A DNA stretch of 64,000 bases, taken from positions 62,001-126,000 of the forward strand of contig NZ_QZMN01000010.1 of assembly GCF_003702705.1 (NCBI RefSeq), written 5' to 3'. Below, piece by piece: positions 33,562 to 40,982 of the stretch (the first letter of the stretch is position 1; every line of letters begins with the position of its first letter). Below the pieces are notes generated by a model, which was not told where the DNA came from, made no database searches, and saw only the letters and a program-made list of their open reading frames with translations. Source of the DNA: Ornithinimicrobium cerasi (GTDB taxonomy: Bacteria > Actinomycetota > Actinomycetes > Actinomycetales > Dermatophilaceae). Made by a program: the position numbers and the translations under genes.

Positions 33562-35940
33562 ATGGGTGCACGGACGAGGGCGGTCGTTGCGGCACTGGCG
33601 GCGCTGGCGCTCGCGGGCGGCCCGCTGCCCGCTCAGGGCTCGCCGGGAGCGGACGAGGGGCCTGCGCCGCGCACGATCAAGGAGGCGGTCGCCGACGACC
33701 TCGGGATCACCATGACGGAGTTCGTCGAGGCGGGGGCGGCGGCCGAGCTCGCGGCCCCGCGACTGGGGCTGGAGGGTGACCGGACCGTTGGCACCGTCGG
33801 TCCACCGCCCCTCGCGCTCCTCACCGACGACGGCGTCGAGATCCTGGAGAGCGGTGCGGGGGAGGGCGCCCACGGCGCGTTCGCCGACCTGGAGGAGCTG
33901 CGCGGGCGTTACCTCGCCGACGTCGGTCCGGACGGCCTGACCGGTCTGGCCTACACCCTGAACGGCTACGAGGTCCTGGTCACGGACCCGGACGAGGCCC
34001 GGGAGCGAGGGCGCACGGACCCGTCCTCCCCGGTGCGCTCACCGAGGCAGTGGGCCGCCGAGCACCCCGGGGTCACCGTCGTCGGGACCACCGGCCCGCG
34101 GGCCGGGGCGACCCTCCGCGGTGGCGCGCCCATCTCCTTCGGGTCCTCGGCCTGCACGCACGGGTTCAACGGCTACTACAACAGGGCCCAGGTCGGTCTC
34201 GCCGCGGGACACTGCGCCCACGGGGGCGGGAGCGCGGTCTGGGCCGGTTCGACCCGGGTCGGCACCGTCACCTGGTTCCAGTTCGGGGCGCCGGGGTCGG
34301 CCCTGGAGTCCTACGGCACGGACCTGACGACCTACAGCCAGGGGTCCGCCTTCACCTACCCGCCGTCGGTGACCGCAGGCTCGAGCAGCGTGACGATCAC
34401 CGGCCGTGCCCCGGCCGTCCTGGGTCTGCCGGTCTGCAAGATGGGCCGTCAGACCGGCTGGACGTGCAGCACCGTGAACAGGATCGGCTGGCAGTGGATC
34501 GGCGACGGCTCGGGCGACATCTCCCGGCCCAAGCGGTGGGTCTGGTCCCTCTTCGCCGACCTCCGGGTCATCCCCGGTGACTCCGGGGGTCCCTGGGTGG
34601 CCGGCAACAAGGCGGTCGGCGTCACCTCCTCCTACGACTGGTACGCCGACGGCCGGCCCTACTCCACCGCCGCCCTCCTCACCTCGCTCGACGACTACCG
34701 TCCCGGTGCCCAGGTGAAGGTCTGGCTGGGCAGCCCGTCGGTGGGTGGCGTCGAGAAGGTCGACGCCACCACGGCGCTGGCCCGGTGGGCCAGGGGCCGC
34801 GTGGTCAGCGGCACCCTCAGCAGGCCGTCGGGCGACTCGATCTCGCCGGGCACGGTGATGGACGTCGTCGTGGACGGCACCCGGGTGGCCTCGCCGTCGG
34901 TGGCGGCCGACGGCACGTTCAGCTTCTCCTACCCCGGCTCGGACGCCACGGCCCACACCGTCACCATCCAGGCACGCCAGGGGGACTCCCGCGGGAGCGT
35001 GCTCCGGGTCCTCGACGAACCGGCAGGGTCCGCGCCGAAGGTGGTCCGCCACGCCGGCGCCAACCGCTACGCGACCGCCGCGACCGTCGCGAGGACCTTC
35101 TACGCGCCGGGGGTGGACACCGTCTACGTCGCCTCGGGCCAGGACTTCGCCGACGCGCTGTCGGGGGGCGCCCGGGCGGGGTCCGACGGGGTGCCCGTCG
35201 TCCTCACGCCGGCCACCGGGCTGCACACCGCCACGCGGGACGCGCTCACCCATCTCGCCCCGCGCCGCATCGTCGTGCTCGGGGGGACGGTCGCGGTCTC
35301 GGGCGCGGTGGAGAGGGAGCTGCGCACCTACGCCCCCGTCGTGGAGCGGGTCGAGGGCCTGGACCGCTACCACGTCTCCGCCGCGGTCTCCCGGACCTAC
35401 CCGGCCGGCCAGAGCACGGTCTTCGTGGTCAGCGGGCAGGCCTTCCCGGACGCCCTGGGCGCCTCGGCGCAGGCGGGGTCCCTCGGCGTCCCGCTCGTGC
35501 TGACCCGGTCCACGAGCCTGCCTGCGGTCGTGGCCACCGAGCTCGCGCGCCTGCGCCCCGCCGAGATCGTCGTCGTGGGCGGCACCGTGGCCGTGAACGG
35601 GGACGTGGAGGCGGCGCTGCGGGCCTACGCCCCGAAGGTCACCCGCATCGCCGGCAGGGACCGCTACATCGTCTCGGCCCTGCTCGCCCAGAGGTATGCC
35701 GTGCCCGCCCAGGAGGCGTGGGTGGCCCGCGGGACCGACTTCCCGGACGCGCTCGCGGCCGCGCCCGTCGCGGCCCGGGAGGGCGCACCCGTCGTGCTGA
35801 CGCGACCGACCGGGCTCCCGGCGGTGGTGGGGACCGCGCTGGAGCAGGTCCGGGCGCCGGTGGTCCGCATCGCCGGCGGGACCGTGTCGGTGGACCAGGT
35901 CGTGGAGCGCGACCTGAGGTGGCTGACGTACCCGTTGTGA
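33562..35940 (+). CDS. Secreted S1-family serine protease with three cell-wall-binding repeats (CWB2)
   Basis: A 792-residue exported protein. A signal peptide (residues 1-26, ending PLPAQG) is followed by a pro-region (about 30-185). A streptogrisin/alpha-lytic-type protease domain has the triad in GLAAGHCAHGG (His), YGTDLTTYS (Asp) and VIPGDSGGPWVAG (Ser). A short beta-rich spacer follows (about 400-490). Three CWB2 repeats (about 492-583, 584-677, 678-792) each start with the pattern R-x-G-x-D/N-RY and contain DALSGG/DALGAS/DALAAA and VVLGGTVAVS-like segments. CWB2 repeats bind secondary wall polymers, so the protease is probably displayed on the cell surface. ATG 33562 has GGAGG upstream. 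Confidence 0.9.
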   Translation: MGARTRAVVAALAALALAGGPLPAQGSPGADEGPAPRTIKEAVADDLGITMTEFVEAGAAAELAAPRLGLEGDRTVGTVGPPPLALLTDDGVEILESGAGEGAHGAFADLEELRGRYLADVGPDGLTGLAYTLNGYEVLVTDPDEARERGRTDPSSPVRSPRQWAAEHPGVTVVGTTGPRAGATLRGGAPISFGSSACTHGFNGYYNRAQVGLAAGHCAHGGGSAVWAGSTRVGTVTWFQFGAPGSALESYGTDLTTYSQGSAFTYPPSVTAGSSSVTITGRAPAVLGLPVCKMGRQTGWTCSTVNRIGWQWIGDGSGDISRPKRWVWSLFADLRVIPGDSGGPWVAGNKAVGVTSSYDWYADGRPYSTAALLTSLDDYRPGAQVKVWLGSPSVGGVEKVDATTALARWARGRVVSGTLSRPSGDSISPGTVMDVVVDGTRVASPSVAADGTFSFSYPGSDATAHTVTIQARQGDSRGSVLRVLDEPAGSAPKVVRHAGANRYATAATVARTFYAPGVDTVYVASGQDFADALSGGARAGSDGVPVVLTPATGLHTATRDALTHLAPRRIVVLGGTVAVSGAVERELRTYAPVVERVEGLDRYHVSAAVSRTYPAGQSTVFVVSGQAFPDALGASAQAGSLGVPLVLTRSTSLPAVVATELARLRPAEIVVVGGTVAVNGDVEAALRAYAPKVTRIAGRDRYIVSALLAQRYAVPAQEAWVARGTDFPDALAAAPVAAREGAPVVLTRPTGLPAVVGTALEQVRAPVVRIAGGTVSVDQVVERDLRWLTYPL

Positions 35941-36002
35941 CCCGCCACCTCGGGTGAGTCGCACGTCACAGCCCCCTGCTGGTGTGGATCGGAGGATTTG
36001 TT

Positions 36003-36017
36003 ACTACGCTAAATAGT
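36003..36017. promoter_or_regulatory. AT-rich inverted repeat upstream of cueP
   Basis: ACTACGCTAAATAGT (36003-36017) has ACTA/TAGT half-sites in an AT-rich island quite unlike its surroundings. It lies 34 bases before the cueP start, where a promoter would be expected. It is a candidate operator for a copper-responsive repressor (CsoR- or BlaI/CopY-type). No regulator gene is adjacent. Confidence 0.4.
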
Positions 36018-36050
36018 GGAATTGCCGCCGGCCCACCTTGAGGAAGCACC

Positions 36051-36668
36051 ATGCACCGTCGTCCCGCCGCCCTGCTCGCCGTCGCCGCCCTCGCCGTGGG
36101 GTTGAGCGGCTGCACCACCGAGGAGCCGACCCCTGCCGCCACCGCCTCGACCCAGGCGACGCCGGCGGCCGACGAGCAGCAGCTCCCGGACGACCTCACC
36201 AGCGCGCTCGCGGGCTTCGGCGTGGACGCTGCCGACATGCGTTCCGCCATCACCGAGCTGGACCAGGTCGACCAGGAGCGCCCGCTCGACGTCCAGGCGT
36301 CGGTCCGCGCCCACGAGGTGGTCTTCACGGGTGCCTCCGGCGAGGTCTCCATGCCGATCGAGGGCGAGGAGATGTACGTCTCGATCGCCCCCTACGTCGA
36401 CCAGACCCACGAGTGCTACTACCACGCCCTCGGTGGTTGCCAGGGCGAGATGACCGGGGAGGACGTCCACGTGACGATCACCGCCGAGGACGGCACGGTG
36501 CTGGTCGACGAGGACGTGACGACCTACGCCAACGGGTTCGTCGGGTTCTGGCTGCCGCGGGACGTCACGGGCACGGTGGCGGTGACCGCGGGTGACCTCA
36601 CCGGGGAGACGCCCTTCGACACCACCGACGAGGGCCCCACCTGCATCACCACGCTCCAGCTGGCCTGA
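36051..36668 (+). CDS. cueP: CueP-family copper-binding lipoprotein
   Basis: A 205-residue exported lipoprotein. A signal peptide with lipobox LSGC (Cys about 20) is followed by a Thr/Pro/Ala-rich spacer. The CueP domain then has the characteristic THECYYHALGGCQGEM (two cysteines eight residues apart, with histidines), GFVGFWLPRD and the C-terminal TCITTLQL cysteine. In Salmonella CueP the equivalent three cysteines bind copper in the periplasm and the protein can deliver it to superoxide dismutase. Here it would act outside the membrane of a Gram-positive cell. Start ATG 36051 with GAGGA upstream. It is monocistronic, and no other copper gene is near except possibly the broken P-type ATPase at 21248. 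Confidence 0.85.
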   Translation: MHRRPAALLAVAALAVGLSGCTTEEPTPAATASTQATPAADEQQLPDDLTSALAGFGVDAADMRSAITELDQVDQERPLDVQASVRAHEVVFTGASGEVSMPIEGEEMYVSIAPYVDQTHECYYHALGGCQGEMTGEDVHVTITAEDGTVLVDEDVTTYANGFVGFWLPRDVTGTVAVTAGDLTGETPFDTTDEGPTCITTLQLA

Positions 36669-36677
36669 CGGTCACCG

Positions 36678-36691
36678 GTCCCGCCCGGGAC
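36678..36691. terminator. Short hairpin between cueP and the bkd operon
   Basis: GTCCCG-CC-CGGGAC is a perfect 6-bp stem in the 24-base gap between the convergent cueP and E2 genes. It is a weak candidate for a shared terminator. Confidence 0.35.
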
Positions 36692-36692
36692 G

Positions 36693-38021
36693 TCAGACCT
36701 CGGTGAGCAGGGTCGCCGGCTCCTCCACGCAGTCGGCGACGAACCGCAGGAACCCGCCGGCGGTGCCGCCGTCGCACACGCGGTGGTCGAAGGTGAACGA
36801 GAGCTGGGTCACCTTGCGCACCCGCAGCCTGCCCTTGTGCACCCACGGCTTGTCGACGATGCGACCGACCCCGAGCATCCCCGTCTCGGGGTGGTTGATG
36901 ATCGGGGTGGAGCCGTCCACGCCGTGGACGCCGTAGTTGTTCAGGGTGAACGTCCCCCCGCTCATCTGGGCCGGCGACAGGCTGCCCTCCCGCGCGGCCG
37001 AGGTCAGCTCCCGCAGGGCGGCCGCCAGCTCCGGGGTGGACATCTCCGAGGCCCCGTGGACCACGGGCACGACGAGGCCGCGCGGGCTCTGCGCCGCGAA
37101 GCCCAGGTTGACCCTCCCGTGGTGCACGACCTCACCGGCGTCCAGGTCGACCGAGGAGTTCAGCGCGGGATACCTCCGGAGCCCGGCGACGACGATCCTG
37201 GCCAGGAGCGGCAGCACGCCGATCCCGGCGTCCGGCCGGGCCTGCTTCAGCGCGTCCTTGGTCCGCATCAGGCGCGTCGCGTCGACGTCCACCCAGGTCG
37301 TGGCGTCCGGGATCTCGCGGCGGGACCTGCTCAGCCGCTCGACCATCACCTTGCTCACGCCCTGGATGGGCACCCGGACGTCGCCGGCACCGCCAGCACG
37401 GTATGCCGTCCCGTCCGGGGTGCCGGACCCACCGGACCGCTCCTGGCGGGCCGCCTCCAGGTCCGCCCGGCGGACCACCCCGGTCGGACCAGGCTGCACG
37501 CTCGTCAGGTCTATCCCCCACTCGCTCGCCAGCCTGCGCACGAGGGGGGAGATCACGCGGACCGCCGCCCTGCCGGCGACGGACGGCGGGCCCGGTGGCG
37601 CGGGCGTCTGCGCAGCGGCCGCCCCACCTCGTCGACCCCCACGGCGACGCCGCTCGGGGCCGGCGCCCGCGCCATACCCGATGAGCGGTCGCTCGGGGGA
37701 GTCCTGCGCGCCGGGGTCCCCCTGAGGGACCTGGGCTCCGGCCCGCTCCTCGGAGCGGTATTGCTCGCCCGCCGCGTCGCCGCCGGCGATGGTGATGAGC
37801 GGGGAGCCGACGGCCAGGACGGTGCCCGGCTCGGCGTGCAGCTCGGCGACCGCGCCGGCGTAGGGGCAGGGGACGTCCACCGACGCCTTCGCCGTCTCGA
37901 CGGTGACGACCTCCTGGTCCACACCCACCTCGTCCCCGACGACCACGTGCCAGGCGACGACCTCGGCCTCGGTCAGGCCCTCACCGAGGTCGGGCAGGCG
38001 GAAGACCTGCGCCGTGCTCAC
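36693..38021 (-). CDS. bkdC: Branched-chain 2-oxoacid dehydrogenase E2 (lipoyl acyltransferase)
   Basis: A 442-residue E2 component. The single lipoyl domain (about 1-80) has the lipoylated lysine in VETAKASVDVP. A proline/glycine/arginine-rich linker precedes the E1/E3-binding domain (ISPLVRRLASEWGIDLTSV), and the CAT-like catalytic domain ends with the active-site motif FDHRVCDGG. The GTG start at 38021 overlaps the E1-beta stop (GTGA). With E1-alpha and E1-beta upstream it makes acyl-CoA from branched-chain keto acids, feeding branched fatty acid synthesis or valine/leucine/isoleucine catabolism. No E3 gene is present in the operon; a shared lipoamide dehydrogenase elsewhere is expected. 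Confidence 0.9.
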   Translation of the reverse strand: MSTAQVFRLPDLGEGLTEAEVVAWHVVVGDEVGVDQEVVTVETAKASVDVPCPYAGAVAELHAEPGTVLAVGSPLITIAGGDAAGEQYRSEERAGAQVPQGDPGAQDSPERPLIGYGAGAGPERRRRGGRRGGAAAAQTPAPPGPPSVAGRAAVRVISPLVRRLASEWGIDLTSVQPGPTGVVRRADLEAARQERSGGSGTPDGTAYRAGGAGDVRVPIQGVSKVMVERLSRSRREIPDATTWVDVDATRLMRTKDALKQARPDAGIGVLPLLARIVVAGLRRYPALNSSVDLDAGEVVHHGRVNLGFAAQSPRGLVVPVVHGASEMSTPELAAALRELTSAAREGSLSPAQMSGGTFTLNNYGVHGVDGSTPIINHPETGMLGVGRIVDKPWVHKGRLRVRKVTQLSFTFDHRVCDGGTAGGFLRFVADCVEEPATLLTEV

Positions 38022-39049
38022 GCGGGCACCCCCTGCGCGCCGGCGGTGGCATGCGTGAGGTCGGGTTCGTCGTCCCACTGGAGGCGGGCGATCGTGTCGA
38101 GGATCCGGTCGACCCCGGGCAGGTGGGTGTGCTCGAGGATCGGTGGGGGATAGGGGATGTCGAGACCGCTGACCCGGAGCACGGGGGCGGCGAGCGAGTG
38201 GAAGCACCGCTCGGACACGCGGGCCGCGATCTCCGCGCCCATCCCGCCGAAGCCCTGCGCCTCGGCGAGCACGACGGCCCGCCCGGTCCTGCGGACCGAC
38301 GCGGCGACGGTCTCGTCGTCGAACGGCACCAGCGAGCGCAGGTCGATCACCTCGACGCTCCAGTCCTCCTCCGCCGCAGCGACTTCCGCGGCCTTGAGGG
38401 CGTTCGGGACCTGCGGGCCGTAGGTGATGAGGGTGACGTCCGTGCCCTCCCGGCGCACCACGGCGCGCCCGATCGGCTCGGTCCGGGCCGGGAGCTCGAG
38501 CTCGGCCTTGGACCAGTAGAGCGACTTCGGCTCCAGGAAGATCACCGGGTCCGGGGACGCGATCGCCTCGCGGAGCAGGCTGTAGGCGTCCGCGGGCGTC
38601 GACGGGGTCACCACGTGCAGGCCGGGCGTGTGGACGTAGTAGCCCTCGGAGGAGTCGCAGTGGTGCTCGACCCCGCCGATGCCGCCGGCGTAGGGGTAGC
38701 GGATGACCATCGGCAGGGTCAGCCGTCCGCGCGTGCGGTTGCGCATCTTGGCCACGTGCGAGACGACCTGCTCGAACGCCGGGTAGCCGAAGGCGTCGAA
38801 CTGCATCTCGATCACCGGCCGGAACCCCTGCGTGCACAGCCCCACCGCGAACCCGGCGATGCCGGCCTCGGCGAGCGGGGTGTCGAAGCAGCGGTCCTCG
38901 CCGAAGTCCCTCGTCAGCCCGTCGGTGATCCGGAAGACGCCACCGAGGGCCCCGACGTCCTCGCCGAGCACCAGCACCGACTCGTCCTCGCGGAGCGAGT
39001 CGCGCAGCGCGGCGTTGAGGGCCTGGGCGTAGGTCGTGGGCTGGCTCAT
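38018..39049 (-). CDS. bkdB: Branched-chain 2-oxoacid dehydrogenase E1 beta subunit
   Basis: A 343-residue transketolase-like E1-beta subunit. Diagnostic stretches are VLVLGEDVGALGGVFRIT, CFDTPLAEAGIAGFAVGL, RYPYAGGIGGVEHHCDSSEG, VTPSTPADAYSLL, VIDLRSLVPFDDETV and the C-terminal ILEHTHLPGVDRI. Start ATG 39049 overlaps the E1-alpha stop (ATGA). It is the middle gene of the E1-alpha, E1-beta, E2 operon. Confidence 0.92.
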   Translation of the reverse strand: MSQPTTYAQALNAALRDSLREDESVLVLGEDVGALGGVFRITDGLTRDFGEDRCFDTPLAEAGIAGFAVGLCTQGFRPVIEMQFDAFGYPAFEQVVSHVAKMRNRTRGRLTLPMVIRYPYAGGIGGVEHHCDSSEGYYVHTPGLHVVTPSTPADAYSLLREAIASPDPVIFLEPKSLYWSKAELELPARTEPIGRAVVRREGTDVTLITYGPQVPNALKAAEVAAAEEDWSVEVIDLRSLVPFDDETVAASVRRTGRAVVLAEAQGFGGMGAEIAARVSERCFHSLAAPVLRVSGLDIPYPPPILEHTHLPGVDRILDTIARLQWDDEPDLTHATAGAQGVPA

Positions 39050-40197
39050 CGCGCCGTCTCCTTCGTGGTCGAGGGCGTCCCGGACGCCCCGGCCGTCGAC
39101 GCCGTGGCGGCGATCTCCTGCCGGACCATCTCCGCCTGCTCGCGCAGCTGCGGCGTCGGCTCGGCGTACACGTGCGCGAACAGCTCCATCGGGTCGACGA
39201 CCGGCTCGGCGTTCATCCGGGTGCGCAGGTCGGCGGCGAGGTCCTCGGCCTCCACCCGCACCTCCTCGACCCGGGTGTCGTCCAGCACGCCCTGGCCGAC
39301 GAGGTAGGCCTGCAGGCGCACGACGGGGTCCTGCCCCGTCCAGCCGTCGACCTCCTCGGGGGTGCGGTAGCGGGTCGCGTCGTCGGCGTTGGTGTGCGCC
39401 TCCATGCGGTAGGTGTGGGCCTCGATCAGGACGGGGCCGTGGCCCTCGCGGGCGTGCCGGTATGCCGCGCGCGTCACCGCGAGCACGGCGGCGGGGTCGT
39501 TCCCGTCGACCTGCTCGCTCCGCACGCCGTAGCCGATCCCCTTGTAGGCCAGCGCCGGTGCCTTGGTCTGCTTGGCGAGAGGGACGGAGATGGCGTACTT
39601 GTTGTTCTGCACGAGGTAGACGACCGGGGCCGTGTAGACCCCGGCGAAGTTCAGGCCCTCGTGGAAGTCGCCCTCGGAGGTCGCGCCGTCGCCGACGAGG
39701 CACAGCGCGATGCCGCCGGTCTTCCTGCGGCGCATGCCGTCCGCGGCGCCGGCGGCGTGCACGGCCTGCGTCGCCAGAGGAGTGCACTGGGCGGCCGTCC
39801 GGGTGGCGACGGGGTCGTAGCCGCAGTGCCAGTCGCCGCGCAGCAGGGTCAGCACCTCGACGGGGTCGATGCCCCTGGTGACGAGGGCCATCGAGTCGCG
39901 GTAGGTGGGGAAGAGCCAGTCCTGCTCCTCGAGGGCCAGGACCGGGGCGACCTGGCAGGCGTCCTGCCCGCGGGAGCTGGGGTAGACGGCGAGGCGTCCC
40001 TGCTTCGTCAACGCGGTGGCCTGGGCGTCGAAGCGCCGGCCCAGGACCATGCCGCGCCAGACGGCGAGCAGGTCGTCGGTGCCGGGCAGCTCGTAGCCGC
40101 GCTCGGTCATCTCGGGGGTGGGTGCGGCGCGGGAGCCGTCGGGCTCCAGGAACCGCACGGGCTGCGGGCAGGGCAGCAGCGTGCTGATGTCGCTCAT
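39046..40197 (-). CDS. bkdA: Branched-chain 2-oxoacid dehydrogenase E1 alpha subunit
   Basis: A 383-residue thiamine-diphosphate E1-alpha subunit. The ThDP motif is VGDGATSEGDFHEGLNFA (about residues 167-184) completed by NNKYAIS. RMEAHTNADDATRYR is the phosphorylation-loop-like region, and YPSSRGQDACQV matches branched-chain rather than pyruvate enzymes. I choose ATG 40197 (MSDIST...) over the GTG at 40212 because GGAGGA sits nine bases upstream. It is the first gene of the operon, with a divergent Lrp-family regulator. Pyruvate as substrate cannot be excluded but is less likely. Confidence 0.9.
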   Translation of the reverse strand: MSDISTLLPCPQPVRFLEPDGSRAAPTPEMTERGYELPGTDDLLAVWRGMVLGRRFDAQATALTKQGRLAVYPSSRGQDACQVAPVLALEEQDWLFPTYRDSMALVTRGIDPVEVLTLLRGDWHCGYDPVATRTAAQCTPLATQAVHAAGAADGMRRRKTGGIALCLVGDGATSEGDFHEGLNFAGVYTAPVVYLVQNNKYAISVPLAKQTKAPALAYKGIGYGVRSEQVDGNDPAAVLAVTRAAYRHAREGHGPVLIEAHTYRMEAHTNADDATRYRTPEEVDGWTGQDPVVRLQAYLVGQGVLDDTRVEEVRVEAEDLAADLRTRMNAEPVVDPMELFAHVYAEPTPQLREQAEMVRQEIAATASTAGASGTPSTTKETAR

Positions 40198-40212
40198 CGT
40201 CGAGTCCTCCAC

Positions 40213-40284
40213 AGACGTTCGTTCGTCCTATCGTCGCGCACCCGAGACGTCGTCCCCTCCCTCAGTCGGGAGGTCAAGACGTCT
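40213..40284. promoter_or_regulatory. Putative Lrp-type operator region between bkd and its regulator
   Basis: Three AGACGT words occur at 40213, 40245 and 40277, spaced exactly 32 bases (about three helical turns). The last is part of the palindrome AGACGTCT (40277-40284). Between them CCTCCC-TCAGTC-GGGAGG (40256-40273) is a perfect 6-bp inverted repeat. Phased sites suit an Lrp octamer controlling both divergent promoters. Pattern seen; function inferred. Confidence 0.5.
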
Positions 40285-40298
40285 GGCACGATCAGGGG

Positions 40299-40793
40299 AT
40301 GGATGAGAGCAGATCGTCCGGGCAGCCACCCCTCATCGGGTCACCGTCGAGACACGCGGCGCACCTCGACGACACCGACCGCCAGATCGTCGGCGCCCTC
40401 CGCCTGGACGGCCGGCTCTCCGTGCGCGCCCTGGCGGAGCAGGTGCACATCTCGCGGGCCAACGCCTACGCCCGCCTCGAGCGCCTCCAGCGGGACGGCG
40501 TCATCACCGGCTTCACCGCGACGGTGGACCCGGACCGGATGGGTCTGGCGACCTCGGCGTTCGTGTCGGTGAGCATCGAGCAGGACAGCTGGCGTCGCGT
40601 CGCCCAGGCGCTCTCGGACCTCCCCGGCGTGGAGCGCATCGCGCTCGTCGGCGCCGAGTTCGACATCCTCGTCCAGGTGCGGGCGCACGACAACCACGAG
40701 CTGCGCGACGTGGTCCTGGAGCAGATCCAGGCGGTGCCCGGCGTCCGCGCGACGCGGACCTGGCTGATCTTCGACGAGTGGACCACAGGGTGA
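40299..40793 (+). CDS. Lrp/AsnC-family regulator (probable BkdR)
   Basis: A 164-residue regulator. The N-terminal winged helix (LDDTDRQIVGALRLDGRLSV and VRALAEQVHISRANAYARLE, about residues 23-66) is followed by the RAM ligand-binding domain (IEQDSWRRVAQALSDLPGVE, GEFD-like GAEFDILVQVRAHDN). It is divergent from the branched-chain dehydrogenase operon across 101 bases of DNA with phased repeats. Lrp-type activators commonly control bkd genes in response to branched-chain amino acids. An unstructured serine-rich tail of about 20 residues precedes the helix-turn-helix. Confidence 0.88.
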   Translation: MDESRSSGQPPLIGSPSRHAAHLDDTDRQIVGALRLDGRLSVRALAEQVHISRANAYARLERLQRDGVITGFTATVDPDRMGLATSAFVSVSIEQDSWRRVAQALSDLPGVERIALVGAEFDILVQVRAHDNHELRDVVLEQIQAVPGVRATRTWLIFDEWTTG

Positions 40794-40830
40794 CCCATGC
40801 GCTCCGGGGACGTGACAGTGGTTCACCGCC

Positions 40831-40946
40831 CGACCCAGTCGACTCATTGGTCCGCGGGGTGAACCAGCAGACTCATCGGCTCCGAGGATGAACCATCAGA
40901 CTCAGTGGATCTGAGGGTGAACCAGTCGACCCATTGGGTCATGCGC
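40831..40946. repeat. Four tandem imperfect 29-bp repeats
   Basis: Units run 40831-40859, 40860-40888, 40889-40917 and 40918-40946, each exactly 29 bases. Units 2 to 4 begin TGAACCA. All contain a core of the type CAGnnGACTCATnGG. An inverted GGTTCACC precedes the array at 40820-40827. The array fills the 189-base gap between the convergent Lrp gene and ligD. There are no spacers, so it is not a CRISPR. Function unknown. Confidence 0.85.
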
Positions 40947-40982
40947 GGGACCAGTGTCACGTGGTCCGGGGGCATCCGTGCC

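Noticed and set aside
40831-40946. CRISPR array
   Set aside because: The 29-bp repeats are contiguous with no spacers, diverged from each other, and no cas genes are nearby.
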